Source of the DNA: Aquatica leii
Lineage: Eukaryota; Arthropoda; Insecta; Coleoptera; Lampyridae
Direction: 5' to 3'
Length of the DNA stretch: 64,000 bases
Assembly: GCA_035610365.1 (NCBI GenBank)
Contig: CM069432.1
Coordinates: 23,870,354 to 23,934,353, forward strand
The position numbers were made by a program, and so were the translations under genes. Under the pieces are notes generated by a model. It was not told where the DNA came from. It ran no database searches and saw only the letters and a list, made by a program, of their open reading frames with translations. Positions 10,603 to 21,049 of this stretch are shown one piece after another (position 1 is the stretch's first letter; the number at the start of each line of letters is the position of its first letter).

Positions 10603-10735
10603 TGGGGCTCCCTCAAAAATGGTGGGTGATGGAAAAAAAACGGAAGACATATTTGGATTCAGGACGTCATTTTATATAAGAATCGCCCGGAATAGTGTCA
10701 GGGCTCGATAAAAAATATTTTTTTGCAGACCAGTG
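10603..10735 (-). repeat. Right terminal inverted repeat
   Basis: Reverse-complement partner of 8181-8301, ending TGCAGACCAGTG. It is slightly longer because of A/T-run expansions next to the outer 12 bases. Confidence 0.8.
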
Positions 10736-10784
10736 TAATTGTGTTACAATGAATATATTTGATTTTTATTTTTTCCTTTTTACT

Positions 10785-11680
10785 TTCTTATAAGAAAAGT
10801 ATAGCGATCGCAATTATTTTTCAAAAAAATTTTTTTGGGAATTTTACGTTTCAAGGTCTCCTGAATCAGAAAAACGTATTTTTGAAAAAAAAATTTGGGT
10901 GTTTGTGTGTATGTAAATTGTTCGAAATATTTTTACAGTTTCTTATAGAGTTAATTCTTTTTTACAATTTATTCAAATAAATTTTTTTTCTAACATAAGC
11001 AGTTTATTAGATATTTGATTTATAATTGAAATTGAATTCGATATATAAATTCAGCCTACGACAATTTAAAAAAAAAATTTATATCTTGAAAGAAAAGGAA
11101 GATACGTAAAAAAATAATAATTTTTCTCTAAATTCTTTTGACTTTATATACGGAGTGCTGCATCTTATTTAAATTATCTTTGGATGTACCCACGATAACT
11201 CTCGAACCAAAAGTCCTAATTACTTGAAACTGGCTTTTTATATTATTTCGGCTTTATTAAAAGATGTGTTTAATAAAGAAACCGGAATTGGAAGTATCCG
11301 TCATTTTTAACAGTTTTTCTTATATAATTTTGTACGTATGTAAATTATTCGAGTTAGTTTTACAGTTTCTTGTAGAGATAATCCTTCCTAACAATTTATT
11401 CAAATTTAAAAAATTCGTTAACGTTAACAGTTTATCAGATATTTAGTTTGTAATTTAAAATGAATTCACAAATATAATATAGTTTCGAATCCTGCCTGGG
11501 ACGATTTTTTTTAACTGATTTACTAAAGGGGTTAGTAATATCGAGGCGCACAAATATGCTAGAGAAGCAATACAAACGTGTAAATATCACTTCAAAATGG
11601 TTGTATGACAGCATAGCTTTAAAAAATATGTAAATAAATGTAGATCATTCCTTATAGGAAAGTCGTGTGGTGACCACACC
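10785..11680 (+). repeat. Non-autonomous repeat family, two overlapping partial copies
   Basis: The block starts with the near-palindrome ACTTTCTTATAAGAAAAGT followed by ATAGCGATCGCAATT, and matches 62455-62700. A second, 3' part (11320-11590) repeats the same internal phrases, GTATGTAAATTATTCGA, TTACAGTTTCTT-TAGAGATAAT and TTTATCAGATATTTA. The end near 11648-11662 again carries TTCCTTATAGGAAAGT. Nothing coding is present. Palindromic termini suggest a foldback-like or MITE-like unit; the mobilising transposase is unknown. Confidence 0.6.
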
Positions 11681-13093
11681 AGTTTTTTTACATCGGATAT
11701 GTTAAATGTTTAGTCATTTATATATCTACACTAATGCAATTGCGTGCACATTAAATGGCAACCATTATTTAAAGAAAAAATATATAAAAACGAAAAATAT
11801 CATGATGACTTACTATATTGATATGTGCATCAGTCGCAAGACTATGTTACATTCCTGTTTTTCAAAATAAAATATTACAAACCGCAATTACTTGTATTTG
11901 CTATTTGTTCTCAAAACCTAAAAAAAATACTTAAACGGTGTACACAACTATGAATCGTTCTCAGAATAATTAAACTCGGATTATATTACATTTGTACATT
12001 TAGCACAAATATGCATATTACGACAAAAATGAATAACTGCATATGCAAAATAACATGTAATTTTTGTGTTTTGTTAAGTGTAAGCATAAACATTATGCAT
12101 GTTTAATTTAAATAATTATTTGAAAATGTAGACGCAAAAAGTTTATTTTTATTTACCAATGTTAAAATTTAGTAAAAACAGCTACCAAAGAAATAGTAAT
12201 TAAAACTAAAAAGCAAAAATCTATAAAAATTATATTTAAACGACAAAGAAAAACTAATATACTATACATGTCATCGTGCACAAATTATATGCAAAATTAT
12301 ATTTATTATAAATTTTTAAAATTTTAGTTAAACAGGGCATACGTTAAAAAGTGTTTGAAAAATTTGTAAATAATATTTAAATATACAAATAATCTAATAA
12401 AATATTAACCTCTATTAAGTTTAACGTAAAGTTAATAAAAAATTGCGTATTTTGTGAACACACTTTTTATAAGCATTGTCAGTAAAATTTAAAAAAAAAC
12501 TAGTAACATCGTTTTGATTAATATTCTTTGATTACTTTTGTTAGATTTTATTCAGTTATTTCTTCATAAAATGCGTCATATTTATTCTGTCAAGATTTTA
12601 AAGTAATACATTTCAATTTGAACTAATATTTCTATTAATGCTCCAATACAAAAACAAGAACTTTATTTAACTAACAAAACATTTTTAATAAAATTCAAAA
12701 TAAAATTAAAATAATTCAGATAAAATAATGAGTTTAAATATTTAAAAAAAACAATAATTAATTATGCAAAAAATTAGTATATACATTAACTTAAATGAGA
12801 TTTTAGTCTTGTTTGAAAAATAAAAATAAAATTGCTCTGCACTGTTTAAATCTTATAGAAATTCAATTTTAATTGTATATTTATTGTAAAATTAACTCAA
12901 AAAGTAATGCTTCGTTTTGTCCAACTAGTTGATAGAAAGTCAAAAACTAATTATAAGTATTGTATGTACATTCAAAAATTTGTTCTGGTTCATAGACCTA
13001 AATATTTTTATAAAAACGTTTATTAAAGCAGTACTTTCCATAGACATACAATGTAATAAATGATTTCAGACTAGTCGAGTTTCTATATGCTTT
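11681..13093. other. Very AT-rich interval, nothing recognised
   Basis: About 1.4 kb with no open frame of note, no recognisable element and no tandem array. Isolated poly-A/T runs only. Confidence 0.6.
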
Positions 13094-13339
13094 TGTGGTG
13101 CACGAGGATATAATCAAAGCTTAATTTAATTTTTTTTTAAATTATTAGGTTTTATAAATATAAATATACCTTGACTGGTCAGTATTGTTATCGGTTTGGG
13201 CACACAGCTATCATCATAATTTTTGTTAAAATAGTCCAAAAAATTACTCATCTGTCATCTTGACATATCTTCATAAAAATCCAATTATTCCAAATCTCAA
13301 CAAGGTCCACAGCTTTTCGCTAATATATTCCAATAAACA
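13094..13339 (-). repeat. LTR related to the gypsy-A 5' LTR (solo or orphan 3' LTR)
   Basis: The 246 bases align with 26247-26461. Shared phrases are GGATATAATCAAA, ATAATTTTTGTTAAA, TAGTCCAAAAAATTA, CCCAAATCTCAACAAG or close to it, and CTAATATATTCCAATAAA. It begins TG and ends CA. No polypurine tract lies on the expected internal side (right), and no target duplication was seen. It could be the surviving 3' LTR of gypsy-A with the intervening pol lost, or a solo LTR. Confidence 0.7.
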
Positions 13340-13449
13340 GACACAAACCAAACACAAGCTTTTGCAAATGTAGTACGAAAACTAGTTACAGTTAACTTTC
13401 ATAACCAAAATTAAGGCATCCTAATAAACTCAATAGATGACATCAAAAT

Positions 13450-14200
13450 CAAGGATTATATTGTATGCATTGGAAATACTGAAAGACCAAAAAACGTATT
13501 TTTTGCCTCCAGAATCTCAAACAATAGACTTTGCATATATTTACAATCAAAATAAATAGTAGATAACATAATCTACGTCGACTGATCACTCCGACAAAAC
13601 ACTAATACTTTCTAACGTATGCCCGGCAATTCCTCACAACGCCATAGAAGAGCATCTTAAAGAAAAAGAAGGATTATAATTTGTATCCCCTATAAATTTT
13701 CTCCGAGTAGGAATGCAAAAAACAGAGTACGCGCATGTATTAAGCTTTAGTAGACAAATATATCTCACCTGATGAAAACCAAAAATATCGGAAACTACAT
13801 GAAAAAATAGAATATACAATCTTTATAACTTAAGACAATGTCATTTTTTTATTTGCAAAAAACTGGACACATGAGCAATCAATGCTAGAACAAAACTACA
13901 AATGATTTTGTAGTTTTGCTATTAATCTCAAACCCAACCAAAAGGGTCGCTTCTTAAATAACATCTGACACTGATAATACAACAAAAGCACCTAAGATTA
14001 ACCCAGAATGCTTGCAGAGTACAACTAATAATATAAAAAGTAATAAGCCAAACAAAATCAAACCAGCAAATAAAAAACTTAGAACAACAAGAGCAAGAAA
14101 TTACACACAATTAGAAGAACAACTAGAACCAATAAAAAATGAAATGATAACGAACAAACAAAAATATAGAATAAATTATGACGTTTCACTGTCCCCTTTT
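13450..14200 (+). pseudogene. LINE-type ORF1 fragment (RNA-binding gag-like), decayed
   Basis: One frame across several stops reads KTYFLPPESQTIDFAYIYN, then LILSNVCPAIPHNAIEEHLK, FVSPINFLRVGMQKTEYAHV and LSFSRQIYL. This pattern resembles the RNA-binding region of LINE ORF1/gag-like proteins found in many insect elements, in which an ILSNVCP strand is followed by VSPI-FLR and SHxLSFRRQVY. The zinc knuckle that would follow is not visible. The open stretch at 14012-14203 (Lys/Asn-rich) may be its linker. The element clade is not determinable. Confidence 0.45.
13891..13918. repeat. Perfect 12-bp hairpin
   Basis: CAAAACTACAAA and TTTGTAGTTTTG are separated by TGAT. The hairpin lies inside the decayed LINE ORF1 region and may be a chance or foldback relic. 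Confidence 0.6.
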
Positions 14201-15230
14201 TAGGACTGTTCTGTCACAGAACAGGAGACTGGATGCGACACCGGTAGAAAGGATCGTGGCGATACCGGCAGTTTCCTCCATTTCTGCAACATCCTTGACC
14301 ATAAAAGTAACAGTCAATGGATTTTTTCTGACTTGGTATTCTTCTTGGTAGGTAACTAGTAACTCTGGATATGTCAAAATCCTCGCTCACGCAATGTGCC
14401 ATGGCGTAATCTTTTTGTGTTTGAAACAGATCTTGTTATTCCTCGATGGTAACTCCAAACCTAGCTTTTCCAGAACTTCCGTATAAGCTCATAAACTTCT
14501 CAAACTCCATTCCTTCAATTCGATTTCTGGTTTTGCTGCTTATTACTCTAGTTCGGACCTGAACTTGCATATTGTGGTTATCGCCAGAAAACGGGGCTAG
14601 ACGATCGATGTGAGCCACTTTTGGCTTGCCTCTAGGTGGTTTGCGGATTCAATATATGACGTCATTCATACGCTGCACAATTTTATAGGGGCCTTCCAAA
14701 GTGTCCTTCTGATGTATCATCTTGGAGATGTTTCAACACTTCTGACACCCGGCTCTTTGGCACTACCAACTGTAGTCTGTTTCCTGTTGTGCCTTCAACA
14801 CTTTCTAGGGATCTTTTAAGAAGACAGTCTTCTACTATCAAAGAGTCCCACTGCGCCTAGTACGCTTTGATGTTTCTGCTCAAAGCACTCACTTCTTTCC
14901 AAGTTGGTCGTCGACCGTTTTCTTTCCAGTCCAGGAGTAGTCTTATTTCAGGATCGTTTTCTTGTTCGCGACGCAACTGCTCAGGTTACCATTCATCATC
15001 GACCATAGCAGTTCTTCGGAGGCATTCGACTTTTTCTTGAAGTCGCGAACAATGACTGCAGTCCGCTGGACATGGTTGTCTGGACGAAACATTAGCGTTC
15101 CGACGATTGCTTCTGTTACGGTGTTCTATGTCATAATCATATTCTTGCAGTCTCTCGATCTATCTTGCCACTTGTCTTTCCGGGCCACAGAACTGCAGTA
15201 GCCATTTTAAAGCGGCGTTGTCTGTTCCGA
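14186..15230 (-). pseudogene. gypsy-2 integrase with catalytic core deleted, plus C-terminal CCCH finger
   Basis: Reading leftward, the RNase H tail and integrase linker are recognisable (YDIEHRNRSNRRNANVSSRQ, then QLVVPKSRVSEVLKHLQDD and SEGHFG, the first half of the H2C2 finger). The next recognisable sequence is the GPY/F module, GPYKIVQRMNDVIY, then PPRGKPKVAHIDRLAPF. The whole D,D-35-E core and the second half of the finger are absent, with a junction at about 14690-14705. After about 60 more residues, the C-terminus holds CYFYGQGCCRNGGNCRYRH, which fits a CCCH zinc finger as found at the end of some insect gypsy integrases. Stops are frequent. Confidence 0.7.
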
Positions 15231-16530
15231 GTAAAAATTTTCGTCCATACAAATATTTGTAGAAATGTTTGATGGACTTGACGACTGCTAACAGCTCCCT
15301 CCTAGTCACGCAATAATTCCTTTCTGGCCTAGACAAAATTTTGCTAAAATACGCAATAACTTTTTCTTGTCCATCTTGAACCTGCTAATGGCCAGATAGC
15401 TGCGTCGGTATCCAAAATAAATTTTCCATCTTCTCTTGGATAACTCAAAATCAGCGAAGTGACTAGGGCCTGTTTTATTTGATGGAAAAAATTTTCGCAA
15501 TTTCTGCTCTTTTTTCCGTCAATTTCGTCAGAGGTATGGCAATATTGGAAAATCCGAGTAAAAATTGTCTATAATAGGTGCACAACCCAAAAAAATTTTG
15601 GACTTGATATTTGTCGATGGGTCTTGGTCATGCTTGCACGGCTCGGATTTTGTTTGGGTCAGCCTTTACTCTATCTCTAGATACGACGTAGTCAAGGTAT
15701 TGCACTTTCTTTTTAAATACGTGGCACTTCTTTGGGCTCAGTATGAGATTAGTCTCGCGTAGTCGCTGGAACACTTCTTTCTTGTTCAAGTGTTCTTTAA
15801 ATGACCAACCAACCACGATCACGTCGTTTAGTTAAACCGTGTACGTCTTTCAAGACCAAAAGGCATTACAGTAAACTGCTTCAAACCAGTTCCAATCGTA
15901 AAAGCTGTTTTTTTCACAATCCTTGGGTTCCAATTCTACCTGCCAGTAACCACTCTTTAAGTCTAACGTAGTAAAGCATTGGGATCTTGGCAGGGTTTCT
16001 AATGTATCGTCAATTCTGGGTAAAGGGTAGCTGTCTTTTTTGATCACGTCGTTTAGCTGTCTGTAGTCTACGCAAAACTTCGTTGATCCATCCTGCTTCT
16101 TTACGAGTACCACTGGGGATGCTCATAGGCTACTTGAAAGTTCAATCATGCCTTCTCTCTCCATATCCGTAATTATTTGTTCGGCTTCCTCTCTTTTTGC
16201 CAAAGGAAGTCTGCGTGTGTGTGGTTGTATCGGCCGAGTGTCTCCGGTATTAATTTTATATTTGACCACATTAGTTCTTCCTTTGGAACCACTCTCCAGC
16301 GCGAACACATTTTGATCAACACTTTAACTTTAGCCAGCTGGTCTTGGTTGTGGTTTTGGAATTTAGTGGTAAGAGTGTCCACTAGATGTTGTGGACACTT
16401 TTTCGGCGACGCATCTTCGTTAGACTTCACGCATCTCACAATTTGAGATACTAACGTGCATTGGTCTACCACGGTCTTATTTTTCAACGTTACAAGATCT
16501 AATTTGATGTTTAAGATCCTTACTGGCATT
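15230..16530 (-). pseudogene. gypsy-2 reverse transcriptase/RNase H, inactive
   Basis: The RT begins around 16300 with HTRRLPLAKREEAEQII, continues VLVKKQDGSTKFCVDYRQLN and CFTTLDLKSGYWQVEL (motif A Asp present), then LSPKKCHVFKKKVQYL. Motif C, expected as Y-L-D-D, reads stop-L-N-D at 15825-15840, so both a reading break and loss of one catalytic Asp are present. Upstream, MPVRILNI and VVDQCTLVSQIVRCV (16529-16440) are the protease-RT linker. RNase H remnants extend left through 15306-15500 (KTGPSHFADFEL in the open frame). Confidence 0.75.
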
Positions 16531-16676
16531 GTGTTTTTTATTCGTACTAAACTTCGGCCAAGAAGTAGTCCCTTGTTAATTTAGCCGCCCTCTATTTGTT
16601 CAATCGCGTGCGTAGACTTCCCGTAGATTTCCATTCAGGCGTACCATCACCACAATTTCAGTTTTTGCAAGCAGAG

Positions 16677-17117
16677 TCACGTCTTTAAAAGGAATTTTTT
16701 ATTGTCGATCTTCAGGACATCGTTCTTTATATCCAAATGGAACCGATACTTTTTTATCACGTCTATTCCCAGAACAACTTTTTCCCTGATGTCGGCTACC
16801 AGTACTTGATGGTTGAGTACTCCATTTCCCAAACCAATGGTTAGTTCGACTTGTCCGTGAGTAGGTATTTCTTTGCCCGTCGCCGTTCGTATTCGTACTG
16901 TTACTGGTGATGTCTTCTCGTTTTCTAATAACGTGTCAGGACGAATGATGGTCTTCGTTTCTCCCGTGTCAACCAGTAACTGAACACGTTTTCCATTGAT
17001 CTTACTATTGAGATAAATACTATGTAATTGCTCCATCGGCGATGCCATTTGAATTGTAATCTCTGGAATCTGACTACATGAAATTAACTTTTGTCTCTTT
17101 TTGTCAGCTAGTTCCAA
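16677..17117 (-). pseudogene. gypsy-2 aspartic protease
   Basis: A 146-codon open frame. The active-site turn reads QLLVDTGETKTIIRP, D-T-G present but with Glu where Ala or Ser is usual. The flap and second half follow as VRIRTATGKEIPTHG and KVVLGIDVIKKYRFHLDI. A related protease, VILGINVIKNMGFHLKM, occurs at 34340-34500 in the + strand gypsy. As a single ORF it is nearly intact, but flanking gag and RT are broken. Confidence 0.8.
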
Positions 17118-17129
17118 GTCCTCGAGCGC

Positions 17130-17886
17130 TCTTCTTGTCTTCTATTTGGGTGTAGTACGATGTCGTCGTACATGGCCTATTTCACAGCAGTTCAAAGTCG
17201 TCACTTCTCTTTCACGAAGTATTCGTCGCGCTATCTCGTCGATGCTTTTCAATGTCTACGCGGGTACTTCTGCAGCATAGCAGAGGCTTTGACCGTATCG
17301 TTGCGATGCTTGTTTTGCTGCTTTAAACTCTAAAGCATGCACCAAAACGTCATCCAATGTCTTTGGTCAAGCTAACCGGAGAGTCTGCTGCGTTTCGTTG
17401 TCTCGGGTTCGTAACGCTTCTTTCACCGTGACAATTCATTTAGGTCATTCGTTCTTCAAGCAGTTGTATTCTTTCTCTCAATTTTTTTTCTAGTTTGTCT
17501 TCGATTGTTCTTGAATTTTCTTTTAAATTTTGTTCTGATTTCTCTTCTACTTCTTCTATTTTGTCATTCATAGATTGCTTTTCGTTTTGCAGAACTTCGC
17601 ATATTTCTTCTCTTAAATTTAACATGTCCGCTTGAGTTTCCTCTTGAACCATTTCGATTTGATTTTCTATGCTCTTTCGTATTTCTTATTTTAAAGTTTT
17701 AGAATTTTCCTTCATTTTCTGAGAATTTTTGGACAGTTTTTCTTCCATTTTTCTAGAATTTTCTTCCATTTCCTGAGAATTTTCTTCCATTTTTCTTTTT
17801 ATCGATTCTTGTCCATTTTTTATTGATTCAAGGAATCCAAATAGTTTTGCATCCATTTTAACTGCTTGCAAACATGTCACCGGCAT
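17130..17886 (-). pseudogene. gypsy-2 gag, coiled-coil and degraded zinc-knuckle region
   Basis: The N-terminal half (17686-17886, starting MPVTCLQAVKMDAKLFGFL) and the next part (17440-17652) are Glu/Lys-rich coiled coil with repeated MEENS units. The capsid-like middle is mostly gone. Between 17120 and 17400 the frame yields LDDVLVHALEFKAAKQAS, matching THALEFEAAKS of the gag at 33878-34261, and a degenerate knuckle LNCCEIGHVRRH. A shorter-than-usual gag with internal loss. Confidence 0.65.
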
Positions 17887-18086
17887 AAATTATATATTAC
17901 AGGAATAAAAAGTTTAAATACACCACTTTAACGAATTTAAATAGCTATGATTACAATTTATAAATAATCACGCGTATCGCGAACTAAATTGTTTTTTACG
18001 CAATCAATGTTTTTATTACGGGAGCAATATTAAATTACTTAATGGTATTTACACTAAAAATCGCGAACCCGACACCTGTCACCAAT

Positions 18087-18471
18087 TGTAATGTTTATTA
18101 TTATTACTAATTTATTTATTTTAAAAACATGTACACGTTTAAACTAACCGAACTAATTAAATCTAAGGATATTTAATAAAAACACTTACACTAACTTTAC
18201 TTACACAAAGATAAGTCCTCGGATAACTTCTATTTATTTAAACACTAACGTTTGAGTACACTAAAGTTACGTACCAAGTTATACTCTGTTTATTTATCTG
18301 ACACGCGTTAATCACTTACTTATTTAAACTTAATTAATCTTCTTAACACGGCCGTCTTCAAATTATGGAATTATCTGACCTCCGATTTGTTTGCACCGTA
18401 TTTATACATTTTGGCGAAACGTTCCCGAATGTTCCACATCCTTCGGTGAACGTTCTGGCAAATGTATAACA
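18087..18471 (-). repeat. gypsy-2 5' LTR with primer-binding site
   Basis: On the minus strand it starts TGTTATACATTTGCC and ends ATAATAAACATTACA (TG...CA). Two bases further in is TGGTGACAGGTGTCGGG, a candidate primer-binding site beginning TGG as tRNA sites do; the tRNA is not assigned. U3 contains the GCACCGTATTTATACA motif shared with 6140-6340. Confidence 0.75.
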
Positions 18472-18960
18472 GCTTCGAGAAGGCTCTTGAACTTAAGATC
18501 GTTTCAGTATTTTCTCGACTCTATGTAATTAACCAAAATGAATTTTTTAAGTCTAACTTGGTAAATATTGGCTTATCCCAAATTCTACTTAGTAACGTTT
18601 TAATAGATAGAAGTGCTTTATATTGTGGTTTTGTAATACTATTTATTTTGCGAGCATCCAAACATAATCATAATGATCCATCTTTTTTCTTAACCACAAC
18701 TATTGGATTAACATAACTTGTCATCTACTCCATTTTCTAACATTTTTGAATTTTTTCTTTAACTTGCTTTCTTAATGCATAAGTATCGTATAAGTTCTAC
18801 TTTTAAAACTTGCCGTTTTGTTAACAATTAAATTATGTACATAATTCTCTGCTTGTTCTGGTTTTTCATTAATAATTGATGCGTTTTCTTTAATAATACT
18901 CAAATTCTATCTTTAAACTTTAAACTGCCTTCCCCAATCTGTTCTGCACTCAGCAAATCT
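18472..18960 (-). pseudogene. gypsy-A reverse transcriptase, N-terminal part
   Basis: Minus-strand frames give NPIVVVKKKDGSLWLCLDAR and then IFTKLDLKNSFW, the fingers and motif A of a gypsy RT with the catalytic Asp present. The sequence is cut at 18471 by the LTR of gypsy-2, and the rest of the palm is missing. Frameshifts separate the recognisable parts. Confidence 0.7.
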
Positions 18961-18973
18961 TTTATGATGGGAC

Positions 18974-19195
18974 CAGTGGCGGCTTGTCCGTTAGATCATT
19001 TGGTCAATGACCCTTTAAAATTTTGTTTTATTGTTAATTTAGAATTTCAAATATGTAATGTTTAAATTTTAAATCAACGCGCAACATGTTTGAAAACTAG
19101 CAAACTTGCTCGAGGGCCATGTAGTAAAGTAACAATGCGTTTTTCAAGTTTTAATATTGAAATGACCCTTCTGCAGCATTAACCAGCCGCCACTG
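18974..19195. mobile_element. hAT-type MITE, copy 1, with 8-bp target duplication
   Basis: The ends are CAGTGGCGGCT and AGCCGCCACTG, an 11-bp perfect TIR. Flanks GATGGGAC (18966-18973) and GATGACAC (19196-19203) match at 6 of 8 positions, as expected for an aged hAT target duplication. The body resembles 43007-43201, sharing TCATTTGGTCAATGACCCT. It is non-coding, 222 bp, and sits in the RT region of gypsy-A. Confidence 0.85.
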
Positions 19196-19479
19196 GATGA
19201 CACAATTATTAATTGTTATTCCATCATGTACACTAGTACAGCATTCATCTTCCAATTGTTGAAGGATCAATGTCTCGACAACACTACTTTCTCTATTATT
19301 TTTTTTTGTGACCTCTATTTGGATCTCTCCAAGGTTTCATTAAATTACTAACATAGACGCATTTTTACTTTCTATCTAAAAATACTCTTGGCTGATAAAT
19401 CATGTCAATTCCCAATATAAAATCCATATTTAAAGAAGGTACAATTGAAAATCTTACTCGATATTCTATTTCACAACCT

Positions 19480-19839
19480 TTAACTTTGTACACAACACTT
19501 TATCGATTTAATTTTCTTTTTTGTTGCAGGCAACAAATCAATTCTATTAATTTTTATACTATTTTTAGTTTCAATATTTTCATTAACATTTTTTTCTTTA
19601 ACTAACGACGCCATTGCACCTGTATCTATCAACGCATAATATTCGTGATTCATAAAATTAAGCTTAACATATAGTAATACTAAATTTTCTCCGTCATTCT
19701 CATCTTCTAACAAAAATTTTCCATCGTTTCCTAAATTAATTGTGGAGATGTAACTAACTTTGTAAATTAAATATTTGAAGTTTTTTTTTATATTTGTAGA
19801 TGGATCGTTATTTACACAAACCGCAACGAAACGTTTCAT
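19480..19839 (-). pseudogene. gypsy-A aspartic protease
   Basis: A 119-codon frame contains EYYALIDTGAMASLVKEK, the D-T-G-A active-site turn, with VLLYVKLNFMNHE before it and INRIDLLPATKKK after. It is close to the length of a retroviral-type protease domain but runs into a frameshift near 19480. The N-terminal part matches no conserved block. Confidence 0.7.
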
Positions 19840-19914
19840 TGAAATAAATCAAACTGCAATTTTTTTAATTAGCTTAATGACAAAAAAATATATAAATGAA
19901 ATACGTAAATACTC

Positions 19915-20990
19915 ATGGTACTAACGACGCCAAAATTCTTGTTGGCTACGCTGAACAAAACCCAACGTCTAACAACGAAATATCATTGCTGGACCATTTG
20001 CGCAGCTCATAACAACCCAACTTCAACAATTCCGCAAGTTGACTCTTCAGTTTACGAGCAGCCTCTAAAATGTCTGCCCCGGACGGAACATCGTCCACAT
20101 ACATATCCGAACGAATGGCTTGCGCAGCAAGCGGAAATTGTGTTTGATTCTCCTCTGCCAACTGTAGCAGACAACGAATGGCCAAATAAGGCGAGGGTGG
20201 CATACCATAGGTCACAGTGTTCAAACGATAGGTTTGAATCTCTTCTTGTGGAGATGTTCTCCACCGAATAAATTGATATTGACAATAGGGTTCATATATT
20301 TGTCGATACATTTGGCGTATATCGCAAGTAAAGACGATACGATGTGATCGAAAACGAAGCAAAATAGTTACTATATCATTTTGCAATTTAGGCCCGACAA
20401 ATAAGAAATCATTGAGTGACTTGTTGTGTGCGTCGCGTGAAGAAGCATTGAAAAACCACACGAATTTTTTGGTGGCCTGCTTCAAGTTTAAACCCACAAT
20501 GGTGCGGAATAACATAGCAATGGCTTCCTTCGGAGGGTGCGGCAAGAAGCGACATATGGCCCGATGCGAGGTAATCTTTCATAAATGCAGAATACATGCG
20601 GCGGACGTCAGGTTGACTGTCCAAACGACGCTCAAGTGCGAGCAAATGACGATCAGCAATCTGCATCGTATTATTGAATGCAAAGTTTGACGATCTTTGA
20701 AAGGCAACAAAGCGCCAAAACGACCAGAATGGCCACGAAAATGTGTATTAACAAACAAATTCTCGGCCTGATCATCTTCAGGTGAGACGACTTTTACCTC
20801 CCAAAAGCTTTTTAAAGCGACATCCAAAGAGGTGTCTGATGTCAGAAAAAACGAATATTTTGGGACTGTAGTCACATGTCTTGTGGTACCTAAAAGTATC
20901 TAACCGAAGAGGGTCTCAATAGCAGCTGGACGCACGCCGTCACCCGGCACGGAACCCTCTCGAACATTAAGAGCGAAAACAATCGTTATG
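19915..20990 (-). mobile_element. BEL/Pao fragment: protease end and reverse transcriptase
   Basis: Reading leftward: VPGDGVRPAAIETLFG and ILLGTT (protease-RT linker, 20880-20990), FWEVKVVSPEDDQAENLFV, LLALERRLDSQPDVRRMYSA, HMSLLAAPSEGSHCYVIPHH, then RT palm FTCDIRQMYRQIYEP (motif A) and DMYVDDVPSGAD (motif C, YVDD), ending LRKWSSND. Frameshifts lie near 20410-20545 and 20600. Both RT Asp motifs are present. RNase H, integrase and LTRs are absent, so both ends are truncated. It sits within the gag-protease interval of gypsy-A. Confidence 0.85.
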
Positions 20991-21049
20991 TACATTCACT
21001 ACCTAAATTTTATCAAAATCAACTAGTTCTGCTTTACTATTCTGGTATA

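Larger units (their letters stand above)
8181..10735 (+). mobile_element. DNA transposon of unassigned superfamily, 2555 bp, with TIRs of 121 and 133 bp
   Basis: The element begins CACTGGTCTGCA and ends TGCAGACCAGTG. The arms (8181-8301 and 10603-10735) are inverted repeats, with matching blocks CGATTCTTAT-TAAAATGAC-TCCTGAATCCAAA and CCATCACCCACC. One decayed gene occupies the middle. No clear target-site duplication is visible: the left flank ends in CGAT and the right begins TAAT. Ends starting CAC occur in CMC/EnSpm and Transib elements, but I do not recognise their transposase here, so the superfamily is left open. Confidence 0.75.
14188..18471 (-). mobile_element. Ty3/gypsy retrotransposon (gypsy-2), inserted in gypsy-A
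   Basis: Reading leftward: 5' LTR 18087-18471, primer site TGGTGACAGGTGTCGGG next to the LTR, gag with coiled coils, protease, RT/RNase H, integrase with its catalytic core missing, a CCCH zinc finger, and a polypurine tract AAAAAGGGGACAGTG (14188-14201). No 3' LTR follows the tract, so the left end is lost. To the right of 18471 the DNA is RT sequence of gypsy-A, so gypsy-2 landed inside that gene. Confidence 0.8.

Noticed and set aside
13767..13795. CTGATGA followed by CGGAAAC, hammerhead-like
   Set aside because: The intervening bases do not form stem II, and the sequence is explained as LINE ORF1 codons.
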